Shown here one piece after another: positions 50,901 to 64,000 of a DNA stretch of 64,000 nt. The notes below the pieces were generated by a model. It searched no databases. It was not told where the DNA came from and was given only the letters and a program-made list of their open reading frames with translations. The translations under genes and the position numbers were made by a program. Origin of the DNA: Onchocerca lupi (Eukaryota > Nematoda > Chromadorea > Rhabditida > Onchocercidae); NCBI GenBank assembly GCA_028564675.1, contig JAOVVO010000178.1, positions 1 through 64,000 of the forward strand, given 5' to 3'. The first letter of the stretch is position 1. Each line of letters starts with the position of its first letter.

Positions 50901-53508
50901 CTTGATCTTTCTCTGAAACTTTAATTCACTGCAAAAACCTTTTTTTATATGTATATCATCCTAATTTTTTTTTATGATCAGTTAAATCAATTTCAGTGTA
51001 CTTGAATCAGATGTTGTAGATTAAATTTTCAAGCTAATTTCTAATCTTTCAATTGTTAGGATTCTGTATTTGATGAAAATTTTTCTTTAACGAAAGAAAA
51101 AATTGAGTAAAGCAAACTTCTGCAAATGTCGATCTCAAAACATCTGCATTCAGTTGATGACATTTAATTTTACGATATTTTCAGCAAATCATTCAGCAAT
51201 CGAAATTTCATAAAGTTTAGGCTTCTTCTTCATCCCGAGATGTTTTATATTGATTTCCAATAGTATGTATGTACTTTCTTGCGGTATAAATCGATTGTTT
51301 GGCCTGAAAATCTCAAAAAAGAGTCATTCATTTTCCTTTAGCAAAAGAGCAGCATAAAAAGTAAATTTTGCTTGAATGAAAGCTGTTTTAACCAACAAGT
51401 GCTCGATTTTGTCATCGAAAAATCAATGAACTGCACATCCCACTGGTCTCTCTGGCTCTTTGAATAGATTCTTCCAGCCTATTATGAAAAATTTCGAAAA
51501 TTCACTTTGCCAACATTCTTTCAATAATAGTTTTTGTTTTCTTTATCACCACCTGCTTTGCATTTGTTTACAAGTTCATTTTCAACTGCTAAATCTTTCA
51601 GTGTCAATTTCGAATAATGATCAAACTTATGCGTATATCTCAGACTTGTTGTGCATTGATGTTGATATCTGCGGAAACTTTATCTTTGAACTCTCCAAAA
51701 ATCCCTTAAATTCTGTTTTTTCTGGTTGGTCGAAAATCTTCATTGAATATTATTTATTTTGCAATTATCGAATAAACTGTATTTATAGCCAAGTTTGTGG
51801 CATAAAATTCTGGAACGTAAAAACTTTACAAATTCATTCGTTCTTTTTAAATTAAAATTATACAAATTCATTGCATTTTATAAAAATCTTTCATTTTTTA
51901 CCGATTGTTGTCAATATTTTATTCTTTTATTTACGAAGTTTTCATGAGTCCAATTTAGGTCCGCTAAATTTTGATAATTATTCGGCACTGGAACAGTAAG
52001 ACTTTACCATCATTCTTTTTGATTATTAATAATATATTGCTTCGAGTTTATTCTTTTTTTTTCTTTAAAAAAATGTTTTTCTTTTACTTATACTTATCTT
52101 TAAAAAAAAAAGTAAAATTTTGAATAATTTTGAGTTTTTTGCAGAAAGCTATGGATCAAATTAAAAACGAATTTGAACCAAAATTCATTCAAAAAATTTT
52201 AAGTATCTATCAGAAAATATCCCGGTTTCTAGCTTTTCTGAATAAGAAAAAAAATTTTTTGGTGGATGAATACGGTCATTACTAGAGTATTCATATATAA
52301 ATATATAAAAATCAAGACGATCAATGAATCTGACACAGCTGCAGAAGTCTTGTATGTTAACATTCGTATTCTTGAACAACTCTGATTATCAGTAATTTTG
52401 TATAAGTAATCAAACGATAATAATCAATATTCCAAAACCCATTACTTCATTATTTTGTATAATTTTTAATTATCTCAGAGATTCTTAGTGATGATCATTA
52501 CGATCATTGCCATAACTGTTCAAATTTAATTTCAGTAATTCATTTCGGTAATTTTACTTAACTCTTTTGTAAGCATATGAATGACATAAAAAGTGCGCTT
52601 TATTGTTGTAATTAAACAAACATCATTGCTATGATGAAATGCAGCATTAGAATGGCAAATAAAATTGAATATAAATAGCTTAATTTTCCCATTTTTTTTT
52701 TCGTATCATAAAATTAAGGATAGAGGGAACTATAGTTCATTATTACTGATTATTCATTATCACTAATCTCGCTATTATCATCATTACTACTTTCAAGATA
52801 CGTTAAAGTCATGTTTTGTTGGATTGAACTTCCGAAAAATTCGCTTTACTTTAAGAAGTGATTTGTTTTTCTTTTTTTTCATTTTTCTTTAAAGGATGAT
52901 TTGTCTTATAGAAACGAAGAGGCTAAAGTTCGTCTGAAAACTTAACCATTTGGTTGTATTTCTTTCAGAACGATATTGATAGCTTATAAAGCATTATTGT
53001 CGCATTTTTCATTCCTCCTCTACAACCCTAACTGTTCATTTTTGCATTTTTGTGAGAAATCGAATCGATAATTTAATCATCTGGTTGAATTGGTCTGGAC
53101 TTGAGTGACAAGAACTGTCATCTTACCTTGAACAAACAACTATGAAATTTTGCAAAAGCTAATTTTTATTGTAACTAAAAGTCTTTTGGTTTTTCTACTT
53201 ATTCCTAAATGTCTGATTTAATTTGATCTTTTCTTTAGTGTTGATCTTTGTTCGGGTTATATTTCCTGTAATTATTAACCGAATAAATAATATTTAAAAG
53301 ATGTAGTTTAGATTTCAGCTTTAAGAATTTGAATTCAAATCAAATAATGATTCACTGCTACAACAATACTAAGCAATTTTTCAGTAATGAAAATTGCTTG
53401 ATTGTCTAGCAAATGATGTTTCTTCAGAGTTTTATTACACATTAACTTTTTTAAATCAATCTTTACTATCACATTTTACTGCAAAATTTTTTTTTTATTT
53501 TACTATAA

Positions 53509-53583
53509 AACCTAAGCGCAATATTTCATGATCAAAGAAGTCAAGAAAAAAGTCATCTGGTCATAAAATACTGCGCTTAGGTT
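53509..53583. ncRNA. pre-miRNA-like hairpin
   Basis: Two 26-base arms, 53509-53534 (AACCTAAGCGCAATATTTCA then TGATCA) and 53558-53583, form a stem with 23 canonical pairs, one G-U and two A-C mismatches when read on the plus strand. The loop is 23 bases. Total length, near-continuous stem and small internal mismatches are what a nematode miRNA precursor looks like. Either strand could be transcribed. A miniature inverted-repeat element is the main alternative. I do not recognise a known miRNA seed. Confidence 0.4.
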
Positions 53584-55715
53584 GGCAAGTTGCAGTCTGA
53601 GATCTGTTTGCAGTGCAATACATCATACCATCCATTATTTACGATTAATTGATTTCGGGTGGCAATGTGTCACTCTGTCACCTATTCAGGTATCTTCAAT
53701 GGATCTCTTAGTATCCATCATTCCTCTCTCCTTTCCTCCTCACAAACATTCGTTTCACTTGTTAACAACAGATCGCATCTTTTATTGCTAAAACCACCTG
53801 TTTGATAGTAATTATAAAACTTCGTCATAATGAGTTTCTCTTTTTATTTACCCATTTTTTATAGGAAAAAATTTCTTCCATCTCAAACACGGTAAAATTG
53901 AAAATAACATTTTTTATTATTTATCGACATTCTCCTTTTTATTATTGTATTTTTAATTATAAACAAACTTTTCATTCTGAGCAATAATATTTGATTTATG
54001 CTCTCTCTATCTATTTCGTTTTGTCATTGATTTTCTTGCTAATGTCAAATATAAGACTTTTTTTTGATTTTTTCTCTTTCCTAAAATTTGTCAAATTCTG
54101 TCAGTTATGCAATGATTTGAGCTGTTTTGATATAAGATTTTACTATTAAAACTTGAAATAAAATCTTCCTTTCCATCATTTAGTCTTCTCTATCAAATTA
54201 TAATCATAAGATTGCAACATATCACTATTTTTGCATGTAGAATTATACTTTATTTGGAATTTTCGGATTAAGGTAAGCATTCGTAATAGTGAAACTAGCA
54301 TTAAGCAAAGGATATGTGAACCAATAATAACTTTCTTAATTTAAAAAGTTAAACGAATTAAGGTTCGTGAGAGTCAGTTACAGTGGTTGCCTGAAGAATA
54401 AATAATTTACAAATAGTTACCATGGTTACATATGCAAAAATAACCTCTTATTTCTTTCATTGGACTTTTACATTTCCAATTAATTTCATCCTCAATTTTG
54501 ACTTTATCCAGATTTCGGCAAAATTTTAGGATTTGCTAAAACATAAAAAACTATCAAATTAAAACTAAAACTATCAAATTGATGTGACTAATAATTTGAG
54601 TAACATCGATGAAATTTATTCGAGCTCCTGAAATTTTTTTGAGTCGTTATATAAAAAATAAATGGTCTTTTAATAGAAAAGAGCATTTTTTTCTATTAAA
54701 ATCCTGTTGCATTTTTAAGAATTGAATTAATTTAAAAAAAAAAAAAAAGAAACTAAAATAAAATAATTGAAGTGCAAGAAATCAGCAATCAATAGTTACA
54801 AGTATATCATTTGAAAAATCAAAGCAATAAGATAAGAAAATTAAGCGAGTTGAAAACTAATTTAATAATACTTCAAATTTAAAATTTCATTCTCTTTTTT
54901 CTGATCTTTTTATTCCCACAAAAATTTCGAGTTCTTTAGATAAAAAAGTAGTCTTTTCGATATTTTGTTTCGTGGAAATGCTTTTCATTGCTGTCTGAAA
55001 ACAATTCTCTTCCATCAATAATTAAAGTCCGTGGTTATTATGGTACTATTTTTGAGTATTTTTGGTACTTAGTTCATCTTGCTCCTGTACCCTTTGACCT
55101 TATGCTACTTTCTGATATTCATTAACATCATGAGCAGCGAAGTTATATTTCGAATATTTTTTTTTTCTTTTTCAAAAGTGGTGTATGTGCTGCATTAAAT
55201 ATAAGCTAGCATGAAAACTTTTGTTTTCTATGTTTCGAAATTTGTAATTAAAATGTAATAATTTTAATAAACATTAGCTGAAATAACATGTTTTGGAATT
55301 AATATTTTTTGAATTATTTTTTATAGTGAAGGGAAGAAATCGACATGAGACATAACATCATATATGAATGAAACTGATAAAATTTGATAAAATTGAATGA
55401 AATGAAATAAAAGAATTGAATTTTAGCTGAATTAATATCAGTTATATTAAGATTTAAAGTTTTGTCCTTTTTTTTTTCTTTTTTAAATCAGAATGAAAAA
55501 TGATAAATAACCAGTACGAAAATTAAGAAATAAACATTATTCACTGCAGCTTTCTAGATTTATTCATGGATAAAAAGTCATAATATTCCGATCATCATTT
55601 CTTTCATTTGACAGTCAACTTTCCAGTCTCACAATATATGTCAACAACAGGTTCTTCAGGCGGCCGGACAAAAGAAAAGAAAGGGTAGATTGAATAATTG
55701 GAACATGCAACAATC

Positions 55716-55737
55716 ATCCATCCATCCATCCATCCAT
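55716..55737. repeat. (CATC)n microsatellite
   Basis: Five to six CATC tetranucleotides in noncoding DNA. Confidence 0.9.
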
Positions 55738-55835
55738 TTCCTCTATTTATTTCATCGATGCGATATTCTTTTTTAATATTATACTATAGAATAAATGGCG
55801 AAAAGAATAAAACTTCAGCATTTAGTTTATGAAGT

Positions 55836-55932
55836 GATGAGGCTTGGCTCAGGCATGATAAGATATATGATAAGGCTCGGTTCAAACACAATAGGGTTGA
55901 TAAAATTAGGATAAAGTTTGACTCAGGATAAG
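55836..55932. repeat. degenerate tandem motif, three copies
   Basis: Three related segments, GATGAGGCTTGGCTCAGG (55836), GATAAGGCTCGGTTCAAA (55869) and GATAAAGTTTGACTCAGG (55910), are followed by a fourth GATAAGG. Spacing is uneven (33 and 41 bases). They precede an 18-base poly-T run. Confidence 0.55.
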
Positions 55933-58900
55933 GTTTTCTTTTTTTTTTTTTTTTTTTTTCATTAAAAATGACCATGTCTCCAAGTAGTAATGAAAATTGG
56001 AAACAATTTTCTTCCAGATTAACAAGTTTTATTCCTGAAAAACTGCAGGATAAATCATGGATTTTGTTGAAAATTTTTCTGATGAAATTGATAAATCCAG
56101 AATTGCCTTTTTATTTCATAATTCGCTTCTTTATGATGATATCGATTTAAATTAATCAATTACTTCAAAAATGATGCATTAAAAAATGGAGCTTTTATAT
56201 TTAATTTTTTATCATAAAGTCGGTTGAAAATGATGCAGCTCAAATAAATGCTCAATTAAAATGATGTAATTTAAATTGATGCTCTACTACTTACGTTTCG
56301 GTTTATATATTCATCAAAGTCAGGTTTAATGTAAAAACATTTTGAAAAACCATTTCTTCAAAATTACTTTTTTTTCCCAGAGAATTTTTTACATACCACT
56401 AATGATCATCACTTAAATTTCGAAAATAATTGTGAGCAGGTTTTCAGCTTTTTGTAAAATGTAAAAAAGAAGTTCTGGAGTGCTTGACTGCAATTTTCAG
56501 CCCGTTTTGATCCATTTTTTCATATGAATTTAAATAAATTTGAAGATGTGCTATTCAATTTTTTTGTATTACTTGAACTTTAGAGGTATAAAAATGCTAT
56601 ATTCTTACGCTTCCATTACAAAAGCTATGGAAATCAGATGTGAATTCATATAAAAAAAAAGAGCAGTGCCTTCGACTGCATATTTTTCGCATTTTTCTTT
56701 GCTGTGCTAATTTTTGTTTAAGAAAAAACTAGTAACGTGGGTGTAAAAAAGCACCTTATGAGAAAAGGTTTGTTTTTTGAAAATAAAGCCTTTGATTTTA
56801 GAGTATATTTTCAATTCTTTACAGTTAAGATGCCAAATCAATTTATTCGAATCAAACAAATTTTTAATCGGATTTTAGGCCAATTTCATTTTATAATTAA
56901 GCTTTTTTTGCTCATAATTACACTTTATATACATTGTTAAGCATTGTGAGAAAGTCAGTGATTGAGTGATGAATTATTATGGGCATCCGTCTGAAAAAAT
57001 TAATTTCTGCTTTTTAATTTGATTATTTTTATTTTTAGATTGATTTTTGGTATTTGAATGAAGCAAATTTTTATGGAATTCATCAAATAATCATTATTTG
57101 CTCTGCAAATTTCATTGGAAAGAAGAGAACAATTTAAATAAACAATGCATTTATCTCTCTCAAAGATCAAATCATTTCTTGCTGAACCATAGAAATCACT
57201 TCTGTCAACGAGTTATAGGATTTCAACAATTGTAAAATTTTTTTTAGAAAAATAAACTTCCATTCGCAAATGACCCTCTTTTTTCTCTTTCCTATGATTA
57301 CGATCTGATATCTCCTTATATCTAAAGATTTGAAAATCTTTTAAGCAATTTCGGTAGTCCTTCTCGAGAAAACAGAACTTTTTTATTTAAAATGTTTACT
57401 TGCAGGATTTTTAAATGAAATCAGTGATATTCTAGGATAATATTGAAAGCAGCAAAAAATATTAAATGCATTACAATAAATGAGAAAGATTAAACATTAG
57501 TGCCTAAATCATTCGTCACTGATAATGCATGCGAAGAATTTTCTGGTCTCTCTGTTAATTCTTATCTGCAAAAGTTTAATCAACTCTTTGCTAAGTAAAA
57601 TTTTCTAATTTCCTGATGATAGAGGCATTTGATGTTTAAATGATGCATTACTAATCGATGCAATGAATTTAAAATATCAAATATCGAATCGATTAAGAGA
57701 ATCAGTGGGACAGTCATATGAATAGATTTCAGTCATGCACCATTTATGAAGGATAGATGAGTGAATGGATTTGATTGGAATGACTGGGCAATAGTAAGTA
57801 ATTATGGTAGCAGGATCTGAATGAACTGATCGAAATCATCGACCAATATAATCTTCCAGTTATTAGCTGTCTAATCTTAGTAAATAAAACGCTGATGCTA
57901 TCATGAAAATTTGAAATAATTGGAATTTGATGTAACAAGAATTTTCACAAATTGGATTTTTTCAAAATACTACAAATTCTTCTTTGCTCTAAATGCAGTT
58001 TTTTATACATATTGTGATATATTCGTTAGATTTTCAATGGCTGGCATTTCGTTGAAATCTTAAAGGCTATTTAAAACAACCGATGACTCATAACAATTAT
58101 GCATTTATTAGTTTGACTATATTTGAAAATTTGAAATTGCTGAAGCTGTCGCTTTTTTACTTTGAAAACTTTTATATAATAGCGAAATTCTATTTTTCAG
58201 GGATACATTGAATATATTATTCACTGAGCTGTATTTGATTCAATATCCATTGATTTATTTGTTTTATTGATTCATTATCTGTTTTACCTAGGAAATTTCT
58301 CCAGTTCCAATTAATAGTTATTTCATAATTATAAATACAAATGCTTTCATTTAAATGAACTTTTATTGCAAATGATTAGAAATTGTTTTTGAAACGTTCT
58401 ACAATATTATGACTCCACTGTTTCATATTTATATATTTAAATAAATGAAATTGATATGTTTAACGCCATCCTTATGTGCTTCTTATCGTTTTTATCTGTT
58501 TGAGCTTGGTTTTAATGACGAATAATACTAACAAGTTTTGATATGATAAAATAGTCGCATATAATAGTTGCATATATGTGGTGAAATCTTAGTGCTAAAT
58601 TCCCAGCGACATTGAAGCCATTACTTTATAGGCGAATAGTAATGAGTAAAAAATCGAGAAAGACTGATAAGTGATACGATAGACTGATACGACTAATGAG
58701 TTTGATGATATTACTCAGGCAGATACATTGGACTCTACTAGTTGACTTGTCAAATGATATAGTTGAAAATTGATAAATCGGTGCTATGATTGCATCAAAA
58801 TCCTTTTCATTCAATCTAGATGGAATTTGAAGTTTTCTGAAAAGTTAGGAAAATAATTTCTTCAGAAAGCATATAACCTCCTCATTTTTCAATCTTTTTG

Positions 58901-59850
58901 TTAAAAACTATTACAGAATTTCCGAAGTCAAAACTGATTTCAGTCAAATTCCACCAAGTTATTCTTTCAAGAATCAAAAATATTATGAACTTTATTTAAT
59001 ACAGTTAATTGCTTTTTAATGTTGAAAGATTCTGAGAAATCAGTATCAATTTCCTTTTTATTGGTACTGTTTGGCATCATTGAAGTGTTTCGATATTCCT
59101 AACTGACGCGTCTTCATTAAGAAATTTCAAATTATTTCTGCGTTTTCATTTACCTTTACGCTTTGCAACCAACTGCGAATCATTTTTTCACATATCGCAT
59201 TTTGTCACATGATTATATTTCAAATTTATTAATTGTTTAAATCTGGAATTTATTGAATTTCTTCCAAAACTCAAAATATTCATAAAATGTCAGAATGTTA
59301 CATATTATGGAACATTTTTATCCTTTTAATTATACTATGTTTTCATATTTTTGTGAAATTCGCAGCAAAGTTTGAAATCACAGGGCGCAAAATCTGTAGG
59401 AAAAGTAAAGCTATTTGCATGTTTCAAATGAATATTATCATCGTTAAATTATATGGAAAAATTCCATTTAAATGATTCATAATTTAAAATAATCAAAAGA
59501 ACAATAAGAAAGAAATCTACATAGCAATAAACAGAAAATGAATTTACTAAATAAAGTTCGAAAGTTCTAAAAAATTTTTTGTAAAAAATATTTTGTTTTC
59601 ATTATGCTATCTTAAAGGTCGTGTAAGTCTCTTATTGATTCTTCCGCTTCTAAAATTTCGTAGAAAATCGCGAATTTGCTTCGTTCTTGATTAATTAATT
59701 TCTGACAGTTCGAAATGATTTCTGACAATGATTTGTGATTCAATGATTTCTGATAATTTATATGAAGTAAATGTTTAAAATTTTTCTTTTTTCGTATTAA
59801 TACATTTGCATACTTCTGAATATAATTTTAAAAATTATTCAAAGAATTAA

Positions 59851-59860
59851 TTTTTAGGCT
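59851..59860 (+). promoter_or_regulatory. probable trans-splice acceptor before the hexosaminidase start
   Basis: TTTTTAG ends at 59857, three bases before the ATG at 59861. A U-rich AG this close to the start codon is the usual setting for nematode spliced-leader addition. A cis-spliced upstream 5' untranslated exon would look the same. Confidence 0.55.
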
Positions 59861-62800
59861 ATGACAATTATTTCACGGTCTCGTTGGTTTGGATGTAGAA
59901 TTTGGAGAATACTAACTATCCGGACATTCCTAATTTTTACATTTACTTGTATTGTTTTTGAAATTACCATTGGTCTGCCAGCTTATAAATGGAAAACACA
60001 GGTTATGATTACTTATTTTTTTTTATTTTATTCGAAAAATTTATATTTTGTTGCTAAATTTATAAAATATTAGATTTCTCGAAATGGAAAGAAACAGTGT
60101 CGAAAATTATTCAAATAACTTAATGAATCAAGGTAATTAAAACTAATCAGTGACAAATCATTAAACTGAAATAATCGGATATATTAGTCCGATACATAAT
60201 GAAGAAAAAAAATAATTACAGGATTTAATCCAGAAAGATGGCATGCTCGTAGAACATTCTCGAGTTTTCGATGATCAAGAAGTGATACATAGTTTGCCAA
60301 AAACAACAAAACATTTGGAAAATTTAAAGTGGAATGTTGGTTATGTTGTCTTCAAATTGTTTTAGTAAATGTATTTTTTATGTTTTATAGAAGTTAGTGG
60401 ATACCGTAATTGCTAATTTTAGCTTGAAATTAAATTTGACGAAAAAAAATCATTTTAAAATAGCCACGGATCAATAAGAAGCAATCCTCTTAACCATGGA
60501 TGAGACAAGGATTTAGTTTTGATACATTCTGAAATTACAACATACATGAAATTTCATTCCTTCCAAAGCAAATTCTCATCCAAAATTTCAGTTTTCGCCC
60601 ATTTTGAACAATGAATACCTGAAAATAACAAAGATCGCATATCTGAATTTAAATGTAAAACATTGAATACACTAAGCCGAGATTATTGCAATCAATAAAA
60701 ATACAAAATCAAGCACGAAATGAAGACACTAAAATTTCTTACGATATACATTCTTCTAGAAAAATTATAATTTCGAGTTTTGGAGAACTTGAACGTCTTC
60801 CATTTCTTACTTTGAGCCAAAGTTATGGAAAGTCAGCAGCTTAATATATTGCTTTGCTGACCTTTTAACTTTTAGTAATTCTGTTACCAATCGATTTGTA
60901 ATTATTTAATTAGAGATAGACTGATGACGACACATGTGGCATATGTTGTGCTATTTCCCAGCGATCTCAAATGCTCACTATTTTCAGCTTAGAAAGAAAA
61001 ATTTTAGCTTTAAATTTAGCCATAAATTTCTTATTTTTGCAATTTTTATAATTTTTAATTTCCTATTTCTACATTTTTTCTGTTTTTTTTTTTTTATTTT
61101 TACCTGGACAGAATTTGCTTTCTTATTAACAGTAGCCATTCAAGCTTCGATTTCAATAAATTTCTACCATTCTAATCATTCTAAATTTCCAGGAATCGTT
61201 TTACCCAAACAGGATAATTCATTTCGATTTCAAAGGTGCTCCACCGAAAATATCCTATTTGATGGAAGTATTAAAGCTTATAAAAAGAAGCGGTGCTACA
61301 GGTTCGTTAATACATTGAAAATATACACATTTCCTTTTTCCTGAATAAATCAACATGATTTCAGTTACGACTATTTGATTTCTTATTGCACTTTTATCAC
61401 TAACATTTTTCTTCTTAATTTAGATTATCAAAAGTTTAAATGAATCTTGCAAGTGATAATTCCAAATTTCTATATGAATTGAAAATTTCTTACATCAAAC
61501 TTTAGTTTGAGATAAAATAAAATATAAGGGAAGAATCACCAGTTCGTCAATCAATAAAATTTTGCTGTGTTGGTGTAAGAATTGACTTGAACTCAGAATG
61601 AATTTACATTTCAGGAATTTTACTGGAATGGGAGGATACATTTCCGTTTAATGGTATACTAGCAGAAAATCGTAACAGCGATGCTTATACGGTAGAAGAA
61701 GTTCACGGCCTTTTGAAAACAGCCAAATCACTGGACCTTGAAGTTATACCGCTTGTACCAACTTTCGGACATCTGGAATGGATTCTTAAAGTGGAAAAAT
61801 TTAGACAGTATCGGCAAAACGATATGTTTCCACAGGTGAAGATTGTCTTAAACCATTGAATACAATTTAAAAAATATCATTTCAAATATGACGAATTTCC
61901 CTTCAATTTGTTTTCAGTCTTCATTTTTATCTATGAAGTTCTTAGAGTTTAATGTCATCAGAAAATGATGTCATGTATAAAAATAATTGCAGGTCATCTG
62001 TTTAGCAGATAATGATGGTGTTTCAATAGTTTTGGAAGCTATACGACAGGTAGTCCAGTTTCATCTACCATTCGGAATAAAATATTTTCATATTGGTGCC
62101 GATGAAGCTTTCCAGGTTTATTTTACCTTCACTTTGCATTCTTCATTCGAAATTTCAGTATTAGAAGTTGAAATTTCCTAAATGAAAGGAGTTATATTGC
62201 AGAACTGTGCCTTTTTATCACGATACCAATTTTTTGGCTTTTATTAGTTTTTATATATGTTAAGATAGATCAACTGAGCTATTCTCAAGTGCCATATTCT
62301 TTTCATATAAAGTTTTACTATATTTTATGGAATGTTTTTCAGTTCGGTGAATGCTTGAAAGATCGCCAATGGTTGGAAGCAAATAAAGGTCAAGGAAGGG
62401 ACAGTCTTGCAGCAATGCATTTAGCAAAAGTTTCAAATTATGTCCAAACACTCATTCCAAATGTTAGGTAAGAATAGAATTTCTTTCGTTCAAATGAAGC
62501 TTGCTTATGCTTGATTCATGTCTTTCTACTATTAATAGTAGAAATCAATTGTACAAAAATCATAGATTTCAGAGTACTAGCATGGCACGATATGATTAAA
62601 TCATTTGAATCTAAACTGATAGAACAGTATCGTCTAGATCAACTCCTAGAAATAGTGGTTTGGGATTATTCCGAAACGTTGCAGCAACAAAATGGTATAT
62701 TTTTGAATTTGTATGCTTTATTGAAGAATTTTGAAGCGCAATGTTTTAAATCGAAATTTGGATTGATTTGATAAAAAACATTTTAAAGTCTTTTATAAAA

Positions 62801-63158
62801 AATACATAAGACTTTGTAAAGATCAAATAGGTAAGGATTCTAATGAACTAATCAATTTTTGTCTACATTCTATTGAACTTGTTTCATTCCTAAAAATTTT
62901 GGGGACGTTCTAAGAAAATTCAAAAGTTTTTCAAAACTATTTAAAAATTGAACATAAAAAAGTTACCAAAATTTTCCTGATTATTTTGCAAATTAAATCT
63001 AATTTCTTTTGTAAGATTTCACGTGGCATTCTCTGGCTGCAAAATTTCCAGTAGTTTGGGGCTCATCCGCTTACAAAGGAGCCAATGAACCGTCTTCAGA
63101 ATTTTTGGATTTGAAACACTATTTTCGAAATAATAAAGCATGGATTACTCACAGGAAT
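59861..63158 (+). CDS. HEXD-like beta-N-acetylhexosaminidase (GH20), 5' part
   Basis: Removes terminal N-acetylhexosamine residues from glycans. Exons: 59861-60001, 60222-60335, 61193-61301, 61615-61835, 61993-62115, 62343-62467, 62573-62694 and 63016-63158; all junctions are GT...AG and in phase. The short basic N-terminus with an anchor (RTFLIFTFTCIVFEITI) suggests a type II protein of the Golgi or secretory pathway, as described for the C. elegans HEX-2 group. The barrel follows: IIHFDFKGAPPKISYLMEVL, GILLEWEDTFPF, YTVEEVHGLLKTAKSLDLEV, PLVPTFGHLEWILK, the catalytic Asp-Glu pair in YFHIGADEAF, RVLAWHDMI, VVWDYSE and FPVVWGSSAYKGANEP. The last donor at 63159 leads into an intron that runs off the window, so roughly the C-terminal third is missing. 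No lesion was seen. Confidence 0.93.
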
Positions 63159-64000
63159 GTAAGTTCGTTTTTAATTGAAATTCAGTAATACTTGCATAGA
63201 ATTTAACTTTAATTACCATTCGATGTCAAATTCTAATAAGTTGAATTATCATTTCCCCTGTGACAGTAATAATTCAGCGGATGAGTTGTTGATTACATGC
63301 GCTCCTCAAATGCTATTTTACTATTTTAATTTAAGGCAAAAAGATCCGCTTTGATGGTTAAAATTTAGTATAGGGAAATTTTGAAATTGAGCATAATGTA
63401 CAAAATTTCAGTAGTTTAAATGAACATCAAAATTTTGCAGTATTTACATTCAGCTAACTACAAAACTTCGATCTTTTACTGCATTGATTTCTTAGACAAA
63501 TGGAATCTCAAAATTCATAAGAAAGAATTTAAAACACAGCTGTTCAACTTGTGAAAAAAAATTTTTTTTTAATGAGCCGCAAAAGTGAAAATTTATTAAT
63601 TCACTGATAAATGACCTTTCCACACTAAATTCTTGCTTATGAGTCTTGGACTTATTGTTCAATAGATGACTTCTTTGCTATGAATTTTTTTTGGGATCAT
63701 ATTTTCTTATCTCGAAAAAATGAAAGGCAGGCCTTTCTTCTTCTTTCTAGTCCAACTACATTATGATAGCTTTAACATCGCTGTTCTCTAATATTTAATT
63801 CAAATTCGCTGATTTATCGTTAGAAATTAATTACTCTTTTACAAGAATTGCAAAATTTGAGTGTGTTTCCATTGCAAATAATTTATGGTCATAATTATGT
63901 GAAACTTTATTGCTGCTTTTGATATTTTCATCTCTTTTAATATTTCCGTCTTAGAATGTCATGCAACTCTATTAAACTCAAAATTAAAAATTTTCCATCA
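63159..64000 (+). other. hexosaminidase intron, to window edge
   Basis: It begins with the donor GTAAGT. No further exon of the family (for example the expected TGWxRYDH segment) could be found before the right edge, so the intron is at least 842 bases long or the next exon is very short. Confidence 0.6.

Larger units (their letters stand above)
29592..59849. other. about 30 kb gene-poor region
   Basis: No gene family was recognised on either strand between the Frizzled start and the hexosaminidase start. I looked for splice-bounded, compositionally coding segments and found only one candidate (31347-31431). The longest simple open frame (51460-51855, 131 codons) is rich in F, I, N, L and S and is about what chance allows at this base composition. 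Simple repeats, a possible transposon-end fragment and hairpins are listed separately. Regulatory DNA for the flanking Frizzled gene, or exons of fast-evolving genes that I cannot recognise, may be present. No tRNA or rRNA gene was seen. Confidence 0.5.

Noticed and set aside
51460..51855. 131-codon open frame on the plus strand
   Set aside because: It is the longest simple frame in the gene-poor region, but its residues are those expected from AT-rich chance sequence, and it has no motif, signal peptide or splice context. One frame of this length is not surprising in 64 kb of such DNA.
55836..55932. Possible tRNA or structured RNA (contains GGTTCAAA)
   Set aside because: No acceptor stem or anticodon arm can be formed; the segment is better read as a degenerate tandem motif.
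60934..61344. 136-codon open frame on the plus strand
   Set aside because: It overlaps hexosaminidase exon 61193-61301 in a different frame; the exon's true frame gives the GH20 segment, so this is a shadow.

Overview
This is AT-rich eukaryotic DNA (I estimate close to 70% A+T by eye). Genes are broken into short exons of about 70-270 bp with GT...AG introns, and there are long gene-poor stretches, many homopolymers and no operon-like packing. The families recognised (a DUF229 sulfatase-fold protein, legumain, a Frizzled receptor and a HEXD-like GH20 hexosaminidase with a probable trans-splice acceptor) point to a nematode. The composition and intron style suggest a filarial or other spirurid worm. 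That placement is inference; I cannot name the species.

Layout. 1-331: a 32-bp satellite array running off the left edge. About 4140-6256 (minus): a decayed DNase II-like gene. 7978-14222 (minus): a DUF229 gene whose 14 exons can be followed in phase but which carries a frameshift, an in-frame stop and two non-canonical donor sites, so it is probably a pseudogene. 17729-21508 (minus): a legumain-type cysteine protease, intact through the catalytic domain, with an odd donor and an unresolved 3' end. 24273-29591 (minus): a complete Frizzled Wnt receptor, eleven exons with clean splice sites. 29592-59850: about 30 kb with no recognisable gene, holding simple repeats, a possible transposon-end fragment, a pre-miRNA-like hairpin and one isolated coding-looking exon. 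59861-63158 and beyond (plus): a type II membrane hexosaminidase that continues past the right edge.

The four main genes act in unrelated places: an alkaline-phosphatase-fold protein of unknown substrate, a lysosomal or gut protease, a Wnt receptor and a probable Golgi or secretory glycosidase. Nothing links them as a pathway, and I see no CRISPR, toxin-antitoxin, viral or other multi-gene system. The most notable observations are the clustered lesions in the left third (DNase II relic, DUF229, perhaps the legumain tail) beside clean splicing in Frizzled and the hexosaminidase, a last-intron-retention form of Frizzled that would end in a PDZ-ligand-like tail, and the 75-nt hairpin at 53509-53583.
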